A stretch of 64,000 bases of DNA from Desulfosarcina widdelii (GCF_009688965.1 NZ_AP021875.1:4712001-4776000); one strand, 5' to 3'. Numbered from the stretch's first letter, positions 15,606 to 26,900 are shown. Notes: generated from the letters alone by a model not told the origin. Translations and numbers: made by a program.

Positions 15606-16814
15606 ATGAAAACGAAGCATGTCGCAGGGCTGTTGGCACTCATTCTTTTCTTCACCGTTTCTCCGGTCTGGGCCGCGGACACCATCAAACTCGCGGTAAT
15701 GGAGCCGCTGTCGGGAACTTTCAAGGACATTGGTGACCGCTACCTGGAGGGAGTTCAATACGCGGCCGAAGTCTTGAATGCCAACGGCGGCATCAACGGT
15801 CAGCAGGTGGAAGTCATTCCCGTGGATAGCGAACTCAAACCGGCTATCGCCACCACCAAGGCGACCAAGTTGATTCTCACCAAAGGGGTTAAATACTTTT
15901 GCGGCGGCACGGGGAGTTCGGTGGCCGGCGCCATGGAAGTGCTGGCCCAGAAGCATTCACTGATTTTTTACACTTACGGCATGGCGGCGGCCAGCCTGAC
16001 CGGCGAAAAATGCAGCCCAAACTTCTTTCGGGTATGCGCCAACACGGACACCCATTCGGCGGCCCTGGCTACCTGGGTGGCGTCCAAGGGATTTAAAAAA
16101 GTTGCCTGCATTGCCCAGGATTACTCCTTTGGCAAGGAGGCAACCGCAGGCTTCGTCAACAAGCTCAAGGAGCTCAACCCTGACGCTGAGGTTGTCGCCC
16201 AGATTCTGCACCCTATCGGCACCAAGGATTTCGCCCCTTATGTCAGCCAGATCATCAATTCCGGCGCCGAAGTGGTCTTCACCTCCAACTGGGGCAGCGA
16301 CCTGACGCTGCTTTTGAAACAGGCCAAACCGTTGGGGCTCAAGGCCAAGTTCGCCTGCTACTATCTCAACGACGATTACGCCATCACGGCGGTGAGCAAC
16401 GACGAAGCGGTAATCGGCAGCGTGGGGGCTGAAGTATACATGCTGACCATTCCCGGCACGGCCAACGAGAAATTCATCGAGGGTTTCAAGAAGTCCAAAG
16501 GGTACTACCCGACCTGGCTGCGGGGCAAAGCGTACCTGGCGACAATGATGTGGGCCGAGGCCGTGAAGAAAGCGGGCAGCGTCGATGTCGATGCCGTCCG
16601 GACAGCCTGGGAGGGGCTCAGCTATGACGGGCTGGCCGGCACGTGGACCATGCGCGCCTGCGATCACCAGGTCCAGCAACCGGTATGGACCGCCGAAGTC
16701 GTCGCAAAGAATCCATTTTTCAAGCATGCCTACGTCGGCCCGGCAACCATGGTGGCGCCGGAAAAAATCAACGTGCCGTGTGAGGCCACAGGCTGTAAGG
16801 GGCTTGCGAAGTAA
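15606..16814 (+). CDS. livK: Liv-type periplasmic substrate-binding protein
   Basis: A 402-residue type 1 periplasmic binding protein. The signal peptide covers residues 1-23 (HVAGLLALILFFTVSPVWAA). The mature start TIKLAVMEPLSGTFKDIGDR and the strand GINGQQVEVIPVDSELKP are typical of LivK/AmiC-like proteins. A strong AAGGGGAGGAG precedes the ATG. It is the ligand receptor for LivHMGF. A Cys-containing C-terminal tail (NVPCEATGCKGLAK) is unusual and could form a disulfide. The ligand is not predictable; the operon suggests a hydroxy or amino acid, or an amide-derived acid. Confidence 0.92.
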   Translation: MKTKHVAGLLALILFFTVSPVWAADTIKLAVMEPLSGTFKDIGDRYLEGVQYAAEVLNANGGINGQQVEVIPVDSELKPAIATTKATKLILTKGVKYFCGGTGSSVAGAMEVLAQKHSLIFYTYGMAAASLTGEKCSPNFFRVCANTDTHSAALATWVASKGFKKVACIAQDYSFGKEATAGFVNKLKELNPDAEVVAQILHPIGTKDFAPYVSQIINSGAEVVFTSNWGSDLTLLLKQAKPLGLKAKFACYYLNDDYAITAVSNDEAVIGSVGAEVYMLTIPGTANEKFIEGFKKSKGYYPTWLRGKAYLATMMWAEAVKKAGSVDVDAVRTAWEGLSYDGLAGTWTMRACDHQVQQPVWTAEVVAKNPFFKHAYVGPATMVAPEKINVPCEATGCKGLAK

Positions 16815-16851
16815 GCTTTCGAAAATGTGAAAAAATAAAAACAGGATCATC

Positions 16852-16879
16852 GCAGGGGCGAAACGTGTTTCGCCCCTGC
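16852..16879. repeat. Perfect 12-bp hairpin between livK and the SDR gene
   Basis: GCAGGGGCGAAA (16852-16863) pairs exactly with TTTCGCCCCTGC (16868-16879) around a CGTG loop. No T-run follows on the plus strand. It lies 37 bases after livK and 22 bases before the SDR gene. It probably stabilises or partly separates the livK transcript, a common arrangement after abundant binding-protein genes, or is a REP-like repeat. Confidence 0.6.
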
Positions 16880-16901
16880 ACCGAAAATGAATGAGTAGAA
16901 A

Positions 16902-17867
16902 ATGAATGCTTTAATTACCGGCGGCAGCGGACTGCTCGGATCCGAACTGGCGCGCTGGCTGATTTCCAAGGGACAGCGGCCGGTGTTGATGGATATCGCT
17001 TCGCCGGAAAAGCGGCTTCATGGGATACCATCGGAGGCCTTCGACTTCGTCAGTGGATCATTCATCGACCACAACCTTTTGGGGGAAACGATCCATACCC
17101 ACGGCATCGACACCCTGTTTCATTTAGGCGGCATGCTTTCCCTGCCGTCTGAAGATGATCCGGAAAAAGCCATTGGGGTAAACGCCGTCGGTACGCTCGA
17201 TGTGTTGGAGGATGCCCGGTCCGCCGGGATGCAGCGGGTCGTCTTTGCCAGCAGCATCGCGGTTTACGGTTTGGATCTTCCCGAGGGGGCGATCGGCGAC
17301 CGCTGCCTGCAGCGTCCCACCAGCATCTATGGCATTTGCAAGTCGTTCAGCGAACAGATAGGGCTGTATTTCCACCGGCGCTACGGCCTGGATTTCAGAG
17401 GATTGCGCATCCCGTCGGTGGTGGCGCCGGGATGCCGGGTGGCGCACATGTCGATCTACAACTGCTGGGCCATCGAGGAACCACTCAAGGGGAATCCCTA
17501 CCGGATACCGGTCGATCCGTCTCTGCGCTGCCCAACCATTTACTATAAAGATGCGGTCCGGGCGCTCTGGGAGCTGAGTGTTGCAGACGGCTCGACCATA
17601 AAGACCCGTGTATACAATCTGGCCGGCTGCCGACCATTTTACTCCGCTGGTGACCTCTGCGACCGGGTGCGACGCTTTTTGCCGGAAGCCGATCTGGATT
17701 TCGACGTCGATGAGAGAATCAACACCCTGCTCGGCGGTCTGGCGAAAATCGATCTGGATGACGGTAATGCCAGGCAAGATTGGGGCTGGCGGCCTGCCTT
17801 CGATCTCGATGCCATGATTGCCGATTTCTCGAAGATGATCATAGACAGGGCCGCCGTCCCGAAATAA
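16902..17867 (+). CDS. NAD-dependent epimerase/dehydrogenase, extended SDR (threonine-dehydrogenase-like)
   Basis: A 321-residue extended short-chain dehydrogenase. The coenzyme motif is ALITGGSGLLGSELAR (GxxGxxG). The catalytic set is Ser in FASSIAVYG and YxxxK in SIYGICKSF. The C terminus ends in the substrate-binding half (FDLDAMIADFSKMI). It resembles SDR-type L-threonine dehydrogenases and sugar epimerases. In the operon context, oxidation of a beta-hydroxy amino acid to a beta-keto acid for BKACE is attractive, but a sugar epimerase role cannot be excluded. It is not a typical sugar-biosynthesis neighbourhood. Confidence 0.75.
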   Translation: MNALITGGSGLLGSELARWLISKGQRPVLMDIASPEKRLHGIPSEAFDFVSGSFIDHNLLGETIHTHGIDTLFHLGGMLSLPSEDDPEKAIGVNAVGTLDVLEDARSAGMQRVVFASSIAVYGLDLPEGAIGDRCLQRPTSIYGICKSFSEQIGLYFHRRYGLDFRGLRIPSVVAPGCRVAHMSIYNCWAIEEPLKGNPYRIPVDPSLRCPTIYYKDAVRALWELSVADGSTIKTRVYNLAGCRPFYSAGDLCDRVRRFLPEADLDFDVDERINTLLGGLAKIDLDDGNARQDWGWRPAFDLDAMIADFSKMIIDRAAVPK

Positions 17868-17991
17868 TGGCGGTTCAGGCATGCCGATATCGGCGCAACG
17901 ATACCGGCATGCCTGAATCGCTTATTGAGATTGGAATGTTTACCCTGGCATCAAAAAATAGATTAAAAAATTGGAAAGGAATGTCTATCCT

Positions 17992-18930
17992 ATGATCACG
18001 AGTCTTCCCCGCAAAGCCATCATCACCGCTGCCGTATCCGGCGCCATCCACACCCCCACCATGTCTCCCCATCTGCCGATTACGCCGCAGCAACTGATCG
18101 AAGACATCATGAGCGTCTATGAAGCCGGCGGGGCGGTGGCCCACCTGCATGTGCGCGATCCGGAAACCGGTCAACCCAAGGCGGACCAGGAGATTTTCAA
18201 GGAAGTGGCCGCCGAGGTCAAAAAACGCTGCGACATCGTTTTGTGCATGACCACCGGCGGCAGCCTGGGCGACACGGTGGAAAATCGTGCCAAAGTGGTC
18301 TCAACCCTCGAACCGGAGCTGGCTTCCCTCAACGCCGGCTCCCTCAATTTTGCCCTTTTCCACGTAGTGCCCAAGTATGAGGGCCAGTGGAAATACGACT
18401 GGGAGCGGCAGTACCTGGCCGGAACCGAAGATTTCATCTTTCCCAATACCTTTTACACCATCCGCAAATTCACAGAACTGATGGGGCAGTACGGAACCAA
18501 ACCCGAGTTCGAAATCTACGATGTGGGCATGATCAACAACCTGGCCTACCTGATCGACACCGGCAAGATCGAAACGCCCGTCTACCTGCAATTCGTGCTG
18601 GGCATCCTGGGAGGCATCCCCGCTACCGTGGAGAACTTGGTGTACCTGGTGCAGACCGCCCGCCAACAGATCGGCGATTTTCAATGGTCGGTGTGCGCGG
18701 CCGGCCGCACGCAGCTGGCCATGACCACCCATGCCCTGCTCATGGGCGGCCATGCCCGCGTAGGCCTGGAGGACAACCTTTACCTGGAGAAGGGCACCCT
18801 GGCAAAAAGCAGCGGAGAACAGGTGGCCAAGCTCAAACGCATTGCCGATGAACTGGGCGTGGAGACGGCCACGCCTGAAGAAGCCCGCCAGATATTGGGG
18901 CTTAAGGGGTTGGACAAGGTCAACTTTTGA
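17992..18930 (+). CDS. Beta-keto acid cleavage enzyme (BKACE, Kce-like)
   Basis: A 312-residue protein of the BKACE (formerly DUF849) family. RKAIITAAVSGAIHTPTMSP gives the N-terminal strand. AHLHVRDPETGQP carries the two zinc-binding His (H51, H53). The enzyme condenses a beta-keto acid with acetyl-CoA and cleaves it to acetoacetate plus a new acyl-CoA; the founder Kce acts on 3-keto-5-aminohexanoate in lysine fermentation. The next gene is acetoacetyl-CoA synthetase, exactly the enzyme needed to recover acetoacetate. The start is the ATG at 17992 rather than the TTG at 17971, which overlaps the AAAGGA site. Substrate side chain unknown. Confidence 0.9.
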   Translation: MITSLPRKAIITAAVSGAIHTPTMSPHLPITPQQLIEDIMSVYEAGGAVAHLHVRDPETGQPKADQEIFKEVAAEVKKRCDIVLCMTTGGSLGDTVENRAKVVSTLEPELASLNAGSLNFALFHVVPKYEGQWKYDWERQYLAGTEDFIFPNTFYTIRKFTELMGQYGTKPEFEIYDVGMINNLAYLIDTGKIETPVYLQFVLGILGGIPATVENLVYLVQTARQQIGDFQWSVCAAGRTQLAMTTHALLMGGHARVGLEDNLYLEKGTLAKSSGEQVAKLKRIADELGVETATPEEARQILGLKGLDKVNF

Positions 18931-18933
18931 GCC

Positions 18934-19069
18934 CGCCCAGAAACGGCATCTTTCGGCCCCTGACTTTGTTCTCGCTCATTTTCAATCCTCGAAATAGCTC
19001 ACTATTCCTGTGGTTGAAAATGCGCTCGGCCTTGTCAGGAACCAAAATCTACCATTTCTGGACGGACAC
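18934..19069 (-). repeat. Structured palindromic element B, candidate RNA on the minus strand
   Basis: About 136 bases fill the gap between BKACE and the ligase, starting 3 bases after the BKACE stop. Read on the minus strand, the outer arms form a 28-bp helix (CCAGAAATGG... with ...CCGTTTCTGG) containing five G-U pairs and a tandem G-A mismatch. On the plus strand the G-U pairs become A-C mismatches, which favours the minus strand. Inside are a 12-bp helix with one mismatch (ending TTTTCAA/TTGAAAA), an internal loop CCACAGG/TCGAGGA and an AATAG-TGAG-CTATT tip. It shares 19 identical bases with element D (18941-18959 with 63395-63413). Confidence 0.65.
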
Positions 19070-19089
19070 TTTTTAGAAAAGGAGGCAGC

Positions 19090-21051
<1,962 letters not shown>

Positions 21052-21174
21052 TCGAAGAGTTGTGCCCTTAGGGCATTGGGAACCAGCGACCTTGGCAAAC
21101 ACCGGGCCACTGGCTTGTGCGCGGTGCCAGTGATCACACTGACACCGCAGAAGCTCAACCAAAGGAGGAAAGAA

Positions 21175-22578
21175 ATGCTGGGTAGTATCGGAACTTTTTT
21201 TGCGGAACGGTTTCGGCGATGGCTGCCGGATTCCTACATTTTTGCCCTGATTTTGACCCTCATCGCGGCAGTTTGGGCCCTGTTCGCCGTGGATGTCGGT
21301 CCGGTGAAAATTGCCGAAGCCTGGTACAAGGGGTTCTGGATCCTGCTGAAGTTCGCCATGCAGATGGTCTTGATCCTGGTCACCGGATACGCCATTGCCA
21401 TCAGCCCCATCGCCAGCCGATTCATCGACTGGATCGCCAGTCGGATCAAGAGCCCGGTATGGGTCTACGCCAGCGTCATTTTTGTGGGACAGATCTTTTC
21501 CATGGTTTCCTGGGGCTGGATCGTGCTCACAGCCGTACTGGCCAGAGAGCTCTCCACGCGGGTCAAAGGCGTGGATTATCGCCTCGTCGCCGCGGCCGTG
21601 TATGCCTCTTTTCTGCCCTGGCACGGCGGCTTGTCCGGATCGATTCCTTTGGTGCTCAACACGCCCGAGAACTTTTTGATCAAGGCCGACGTTCTCACGG
21701 AAATCATCCCGACCACCCTGACGTTGGGCAGCCCGATGAACATCGTGATCAACCTGGCGCTGCTGTTCACCCTGCCCATGCTGTTCATGATGATGCGCCC
21801 TTCGGAAGACAAATTACAAACCTTCGACGATTTGCGCGAAGGAGACGCCCCGACCAAGCCCATGACCGTCGAAGAAGAGGCTGACAGCCTCTGTCTGCCG
21901 GACAAATGCATCAGCGACATGCTCAACGCTTCCTGGATCATCAGCGGTCTTGTGGTAATCATGGGGCTTTACATCATCGTTTCCCATTTTTATTCCAAAG
22001 GTTTTGACATCAACCTGAATATCATGAATTTTCTGTTCATTATCCTGGGTATGATGGCACACAAGACACCCATCCGCTATGTGGTGGCCATGAAACGGGC
22101 CTGCTCCAATGTCTCCGGCATCATCCTGCAGTTTCCTTTTTATGCCGGCATCATGGGCATCATGATCTACACCGGCCTGGGCAAACAGGTAGCCACTTCC
22201 CTGGCGGCGGCCACCTCGCCGGGAAGTTTTCCCTTCGTGGCTTTTCTCACTGGCGGTCTGCTCAACATTTTCGTACCCTCCGGCGGGGGTGAATGGGCCG
22301 TGGTAGGGCAGCCCATTGTTGAGGCGGCCAAAACCGTGGCGGCCAATACCGGCATGACGGCCGAGGCCACCCAGGCCTTCATCGCCAAAGTATCCATGTC
22401 CGTGGGCTACGGCGACAGTTGGACCAACATGATCCAGCCGTTCTGGACCCTGGCTTTCTTTCCCATTGTGGCGGCCGGCAGCAGCCTGCAGGCCCGCGAC
22501 ATCATGGGGTACACCTTTGTGGCCATGCTCTGGTCGCTGATCATCTTCGGATTGGGCGTCACCTTCCTGCCCATGTAA
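21175..22578 (+). CDS. Short-chain fatty acid transporter, AtoE family
   Basis: A 467-residue membrane protein with about ten or more hydrophobic segments, matching the length and pattern of AtoE-type short-chain fatty acid carriers. The N terminus AERFRRWLPDSYIFALILTL and the conserved loop FVPSGGGEWAVVGQPI are family hallmarks, as is VGYGDSWTNMIQPFW. It probably moves acetoacetate, butyrate or a related acid with protons across the inner membrane. It ends the catabolic unit and is followed by a strong terminator. The start at 21175 follows AAAGGAGGAAAG; the longer frame is spurious. Confidence 0.9.
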   Translation: MLGSIGTFFAERFRRWLPDSYIFALILTLIAAVWALFAVDVGPVKIAEAWYKGFWILLKFAMQMVLILVTGYAIAISPIASRFIDWIASRIKSPVWVYASVIFVGQIFSMVSWGWIVLTAVLARELSTRVKGVDYRLVAAAVYASFLPWHGGLSGSIPLVLNTPENFLIKADVLTEIIPTTLTLGSPMNIVINLALLFTLPMLFMMMRPSEDKLQTFDDLREGDAPTKPMTVEEEADSLCLPDKCISDMLNASWIISGLVVIMGLYIIVSHFYSKGFDINLNIMNFLFIILGMMAHKTPIRYVVAMKRACSNVSGIILQFPFYAGIMGIMIYTGLGKQVATSLAAATSPGSFPFVAFLTGGLLNIFVPSGGGEWAVVGQPIVEAAKTVAANTGMTAEATQAFIAKVSMSVGYGDSWTNMIQPFWTLAFFPIVAAGSSLQARDIMGYTFVAMLWSLIIFGLGVTFLPM

Positions 22579-22622
22579 CCATCGCCAAGGGGGTGCCTTT
22601 TTGCCTCCGCAGACTCTTATAG

Positions 22623-22668
22623 GGAATGCCTGAACAACCGGTTCGTTATTCAGGCGTTCCTTTTTTTT
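22623..22668 (+). terminator. Intrinsic terminator of the catabolic operon
   Basis: GGAATGCCTGAA (22623-22634) pairs with TTCAGGCGTTCC (22649-22660), 12 bp with one G-T pair and a 14-base loop. Eight T follow at 22661-22668. It lies 45 bases after the AtoE stop codon. It is the clearest rho-independent terminator in the window. Confidence 0.9.
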
Positions 22669-22835
22669 ATTCCCCCAACAGCCCGCCTCGAGACGCTTGT
22701 TTCCCAAACCAAAAAGCACCCAGCATTTGCCTGATCGGATTTGAAAAACCGGCACAAGGCCTTATGTTTTATCCCATCGTCGGATCGAATCGATGCAATC
22801 AACGAGTCCAATCGTTCGAACGGGAGAATATGTCC

Positions 22836-23501
22836 ATGGCCATCCTTCAGGCCTATAACCTGACCAAGACCTACAGTGTCGATCACCGTGTCATTTCCGT
22901 TCTGGAAGACGTGTCCCTTTCCGTGGAAAAGGGGGCGTTTGTCGTTATCAGCGGCAGCAGCGGCAGCGGCAAGACCACACTGCTGACCCTTTTGTCCGGT
23001 TTGGACCGCCCCACATCGGGGCAGGTTCTGATTGACGGCCAGAAAATTTCGGCGGCATCCGAAGAGGAGCTGGCGCCGCTTCGCAACCGCACTATCGGAT
23101 TCGTCTTCCAGTCTTTCCACCTGGTTCCGTCCATGACCGCCGTGGAGAACATCGGGTTTCCGGCCGAACTGGCCGGTGATTCCGATGCGGATGACCGAGC
23201 CCGGCAATTGCTCTCCCGGGTGGGTCTATCCGACCGGGCGGACAATTTCCCCAGCCAGCTCTCCGGCGGCGAAAAACAGCGCATTGCCCTGTGCCGGGCC
23301 CTGATCAACCGCCCCAAACTGCTGTTTGCCGACGAGCCCACCGGCAACCTGGATTCGGAAAACGGCGGCATCGTGCTCAGCCAGCTCATCGATCTGAAAA
23401 ACGAACACGGGGCCACGCTGGTGCTGGTGACCCACAATCCGGAAATCGCCAGGGTTGCCGACCGGGTGTTCACCCTTGCCGATGGACGGCTGAAAGGATA
23501 G
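22836..23501 (+). CDS. ABC transporter ATPase, YbbA/LolD type
   Basis: A 221-residue MacB/LolD-class ATPase. Walker A is ISGSSGSGKTTLLT, the Q-loop lies in GFVFQSFHLVPSM, the signature is LSGGEKQRIALCRAL and Walker B is LLFADEPTGNLD. The next two genes encode an FtsX-like permease and a TesA-like esterase, the same trio as ybbA-ybbP-tesA in E. coli. The complex is thought to handle lipids or lipoproteins at the inner membrane. Start is ATG 22836 (9 bases after GGGAG); ATG 22830 is an alternative. It stops 7 bases before the permease. Confidence 0.88.
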   Translation: MAILQAYNLTKTYSVDHRVISVLEDVSLSVEKGAFVVISGSSGSGKTTLLTLLSGLDRPTSGQVLIDGQKISAASEEELAPLRNRTIGFVFQSFHLVPSMTAVENIGFPAELAGDSDADDRARQLLSRVGLSDRADNFPSQLSGGEKQRIALCRALINRPKLLFADEPTGNLDSENGGIVLSQLIDLKNEHGATLVLVTHNPEIARVADRVFTLADGRLKG

Positions 23502-23508
23502 CCGCGCG

Positions 23509-26004
23509 ATGCGCCATCTGCCGACCGTCATCCGCCAGGTTCGCCGTTCGTCCACCCAGGCCGTTCTTTTCGTTCTCTGCGTGGCGCTTTCCCTGAGCGC
23601 CCTGACCGCTTTTTCAGGCTTTGGCAGAAGCGTGAAGCTTGCCCTGCAGGACGACGCCCGCATCCTACACGCCGCAGACATTCTGGTTCGATCCTACGAT
23701 CCCATCTCCACCCCCTTGCTTCAAGCAACTGACCGCCTGGTGGAACAGGCGCGCGTCCGGCGAGCGATGGTGCATGAGTTTTACAGCGTGGTTCGGGATA
23801 CGGGAAAAACCGCCTCAGTACTCTCGCGGCTGAAGGTCGTCGAACCGGGCTACCCCTTTTATGGGCTGGTGGTTCTGAAATCCGGGCGGTCCTTCGAACA
23901 GGTCCTGACTCCCGGCGCCTGCATCGTGGAGCAGACCCTGCTGGACCGCATCGGCCTGCAGGTGGGCGACCGTTTGCAGGTGGGTTATGCGACCCTGAGA
24001 ATCGTGGACGTGGTTACCGCAGAGCCGGACCGCCCCCTGGAACTTTTCGCCTTCGGCCCGCGTGTGTTCATTCACAATGACGACCTGGAATCTTTGGGAC
24101 TGATGGCCACGGGCAGTCGTATCCGCCGCACGCTGCTGCTTCAGGTTGCCGATCCCCTCGAGGTGGATGCCATCGCCGAGGAACTGCAACGGGCGGCGGC
24201 CGAGGGCGGCGAACGCATCGATACTTACCGGACCGCCGGATCGGCGGTTACCCGTTTTTTCGACATGTTTCTCTTTTTTCTCAAATTGGTGGGTCTGTTT
24301 ATCCTGATGATTTCCGGTATGGGCATTCAGAGCACCCTGACCGCCCTGCTCAATGAAAAACGGCCCGCCATCGCTATCATGAAAACCGTGGGGGCCACCG
24401 GTCGTTTCATCACTACCCATTTCCTTTTTCTGGTGCTGGTACTGGGCGCTATCGGCACTGCTGCGGGCATTGTTGCCGGCGGGGCCATGCAGGCCATCCT
24501 GACCTGGCTGCTGGGTTCTTTGCTGCCCGGCGGCCTTGCCAAGGGCATCTCCTGGGCCGGGGTGGCGGAGGCCGTTTTGATGGGGGCTACCGTGGTGATC
24601 CTGTTTTCTCTGATTCCCCTTTACCGGGCCCGGCAGATGCGTCCGCTGGTCCTCTTCAAGCGGAAGGCAGCCCCTGACGCCGGACGCTGGCCGACCCTTC
24701 TTTCCGCCGTGCTGATCCTGCTGTTTTTTCTGTTTCTGGTACTGTGGCACATGCGGGACGTTCGCTTCGGGATCGCTTTTGTCGGCGCGCTCGCGGGCAT
24801 GGTGCTGGCGGCGGGCCTGCTGGCCCAACTGGTGCTGGCAATCCTCCGGCGTTTGCCCGTGCGCCATCTGGCCATGCGCCAGGCCATCCGGGGCCTGTTT
24901 CGCCGGGGCAACGCCACCCGGGCGGTGATGATCACCCTGACCGTTTCGCTGGCCCTGATTTTCGGCGACCGGTTAATCGAAAAAAATCTGAGGGCCACCT
25001 TCGTGCGCTCCTTTCCCGCCGATGCGCCCAACGCCTTTTTCGTGGACATCCAGCCCGGTCAAAACGAGGCTTTTTCAGCCGCCGTCGGCCGGCCGGTCAC
25101 CTTTTATCCCGTCGTGAGGGCCCGCGTCGCGGCCATCAACGACCAGGCCATCGACCGCCGTCGGGAAGGCCGAAAACGGCGCGACAACCTGTCGCGGGTG
25201 TTCAACCTGACCTACCGGGAAAGCCTGCTGGAAGACGAAAGCCTGATCGAGGGGGATACGCTGTTCCGGAGCGACTGGACCGAGCCCCAGGTTTCGGTTA
25301 TGGACACCGTGGTTGAGATGCGCGATATGAAGATTGGCGACCGCATCCGTTTCACGATCCAGGGGGTTCCGATTACCGCGCGCATTGCCAGCATCCGTAC
25401 GCGGGACAACCGAAGCATGAATCCGTTCTTCTATTTCGTTTTTCCGGAAGCGGTGCTGGGCAAAGCCCCCCAGACCCTTTTCGCCGCCCTGAAGGTGCCT
25501 TCCGGCGAGTTGGGGGCACTGCAAACGACAGTTGTTTCCCGGTTTCCCAACATCAGCGTTATCGATATCTCCCAGGCCATCGGAATCCTGGCGAAAATGA
25601 TGGAGCGGCTTTCCCGGATTGTGCGCCTTTTCAGCCTGTTCAGCGTCGCTGCCGGCATCCTGATTCTGGTCAGCGCCGTATTCGCCACCCGAGCTGAACG
25701 GATGATGGAGTCGGTATACTACAAGGTCCTGGGTGCCGGCCGGCGCTTCGTGGTGACTGTTTTTGCCCTGGAGAACCTGATCATCGGCCTGCTCAGCAGC
25801 CTTTTGGCCCTGGCTTTGGCCCAGGCCGGGGCCTGGTGGGTCTGCCGGATGAAATTCGACATCGGCTACCAGCTTTTTCCGGCGGACTCTTTGTTCATGG
25901 CGGGAGTTACCGTTTTTGTAGTGGTCGCTGCGGGCCTGGCCGCTTCGCGATCGGTCATGGCCAAAAAGCCGGTGGTCTATCTAAGGGAGCAGCAGAATGA
26001 ATAA
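23509..26004 (+). CDS. ABC transporter permease, YbbP type (two FtsX units)
   Basis: An 831-residue permease. There is one N-terminal transmembrane helix (about residues 16-40), a large periplasmic domain (about 40-245), then three helices of a first FtsX unit (about 250-380), a middle pair near 400-450, a second periplasmic region (about 490-680) and three final helices (about 700-820). This eight-to-ten helix layout is that of YbbP. The sequence STLTALLNEKRPAIAIMKTVG is the FtsX coupling motif. Its 3' end overlaps the esterase gene by eight bases, so the trio is one transcript. Confidence 0.88.
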   Translation: MRHLPTVIRQVRRSSTQAVLFVLCVALSLSALTAFSGFGRSVKLALQDDARILHAADILVRSYDPISTPLLQATDRLVEQARVRRAMVHEFYSVVRDTGKTASVLSRLKVVEPGYPFYGLVVLKSGRSFEQVLTPGACIVEQTLLDRIGLQVGDRLQVGYATLRIVDVVTAEPDRPLELFAFGPRVFIHNDDLESLGLMATGSRIRRTLLLQVADPLEVDAIAEELQRAAAEGGERIDTYRTAGSAVTRFFDMFLFFLKLVGLFILMISGMGIQSTLTALLNEKRPAIAIMKTVGATGRFITTHFLFLVLVLGAIGTAAGIVAGGAMQAILTWLLGSLLPGGLAKGISWAGVAEAVLMGATVVILFSLIPLYRARQMRPLVLFKRKAAPDAGRWPTLLSAVLILLFFLFLVLWHMRDVRFGIAFVGALAGMVLAAGLLAQLVLAILRRLPVRHLAMRQAIRGLFRRGNATRAVMITLTVSLALIFGDRLIEKNLRATFVRSFPADAPNAFFVDIQPGQNEAFSAAVGRPVTFYPVVRARVAAINDQAIDRRREGRKRRDNLSRVFNLTYRESLLEDESLIEGDTLFRSDWTEPQVSVMDTVVEMRDMKIGDRIRFTIQGVPITARIASIRTRDNRSMNPFFYFVFPEAVLGKAPQTLFAALKVPSGELGALQTTVVSRFPNISVIDISQAIGILAKMMERLSRIVRLFSLFSVAAGILILVSAVFATRAERMMESVYYKVLGAGRRFVVTVFALENLIIGLLSSLLALALAQAGAWWVCRMKFDIGYQLFPADSLFMAGVTVFVVVAAGLAASRSVMAKKPVVYLREQQNE

Positions 26005-26707
26005 CGATCTATGGTATCATCGACGGACGGTCCGGTTGAAATGGCTTGTTCTTGCGATTGCTTTCAGTTTATTATTTCTCGGTTGCAGTCCGGACTCGCC
26101 TGAACCGGCAACAGTTGCGCCTGCTCCGCCTGCACCTGCCTACGAGGGCACCATCGTTGCGGTAGGGGACAGCCTGACCGCCGGACTGGGCGTTGACGAA
26201 AAGATGGCCTATCCGGCCCAATTGGAGCGCCGCCTTACAGCCGACGGGTACAATTTCCGGGTGGTGAACGCCGGGGTAAGCGGCGAGACCAGCAGCGGCG
26301 CGCTTTCGCGCATCGATTGGGTGGTTGCCAGTTTGCAGCCGGATATCGTCATTCTGGAAACCGGCGCCAACGATGGCCTGCGCGGCCTGGACCCCGGCCT
26401 GCTGGAGAGCAATCTAAACCGCCTGGTAGAGAGGCTGACAAGACAGAATATTCAGGTGATCCTGGCCGGCATGCAGATGCTGCCTAATCTCGGACCGGAC
26501 TACATCAGGGCCTTTGCCGACATTTACCCGCGGATTGCAGCCAAACATGGAATTCTTTTGATTCCCTTTTTTCTCGAGGGGGTGGCCGGCCGGCCCGAGT
26601 TGAACCAGGACGACCGGATGCATCCCACAGCCGAAGGGTATGTCCGCATCGTGGAGACCGTTTATCCAACCGTGGTTACTGCTATCCAGCGACGCCGCTT
26701 GCGCTAA
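25997..26707 (+). CDS. tesA: SGNH-family arylesterase/lysophospholipase, TesA-like lipoprotein
   Basis: A 236-residue GDSL/SGNH hydrolase. Block I is VAVGDSLTAGLG (nucleophile Ser), block II contains Gly in NAGVSGETSSGAL, block III is ETGANDGLRG with the conserved Asn, and block V DRMHPTAEGY holds the Asp-x-x-His. Residues 1-30 form a signal peptide ending in a lipobox (LLFLGC), so the mature enzyme should be a lipoprotein, unlike soluble periplasmic E. coli TesA. A Pro/Ala-rich linker follows the Cys. It probably hydrolyses acyl esters in the periplasm. It overlaps the permease gene. Confidence 0.88.
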   Translation: MNNDLWYHRRTVRLKWLVLAIAFSLLFLGCSPDSPEPATVAPAPPAPAYEGTIVAVGDSLTAGLGVDEKMAYPAQLERRLTADGYNFRVVNAGVSGETSSGALSRIDWVVASLQPDIVILETGANDGLRGLDPGLLESNLNRLVERLTRQNIQVILAGMQMLPNLGPDYIRAFADIYPRIAAKHGILLIPFFLEGVAGRPELNQDDRMHPTAEGYVRIVETVYPTVVTAIQRRRLR

Positions 26708-26900
26708 AATCCGGTGATCAGTAAATCGAGTGCTGCAATGATTTCATTTCGTTGGTCTTTCAACGATCCGATCTTTTCATTAAGCGATAGTCAGTCAAGA
26801 GGATTCACTTCTGCGAACGGATGTGGTAGGGGTGCCCTCTATTGCGCGACCGAGCCAACCGTTCGGGCCGCCAGATCCAAAGCAGGGAGATCCATTTTTC

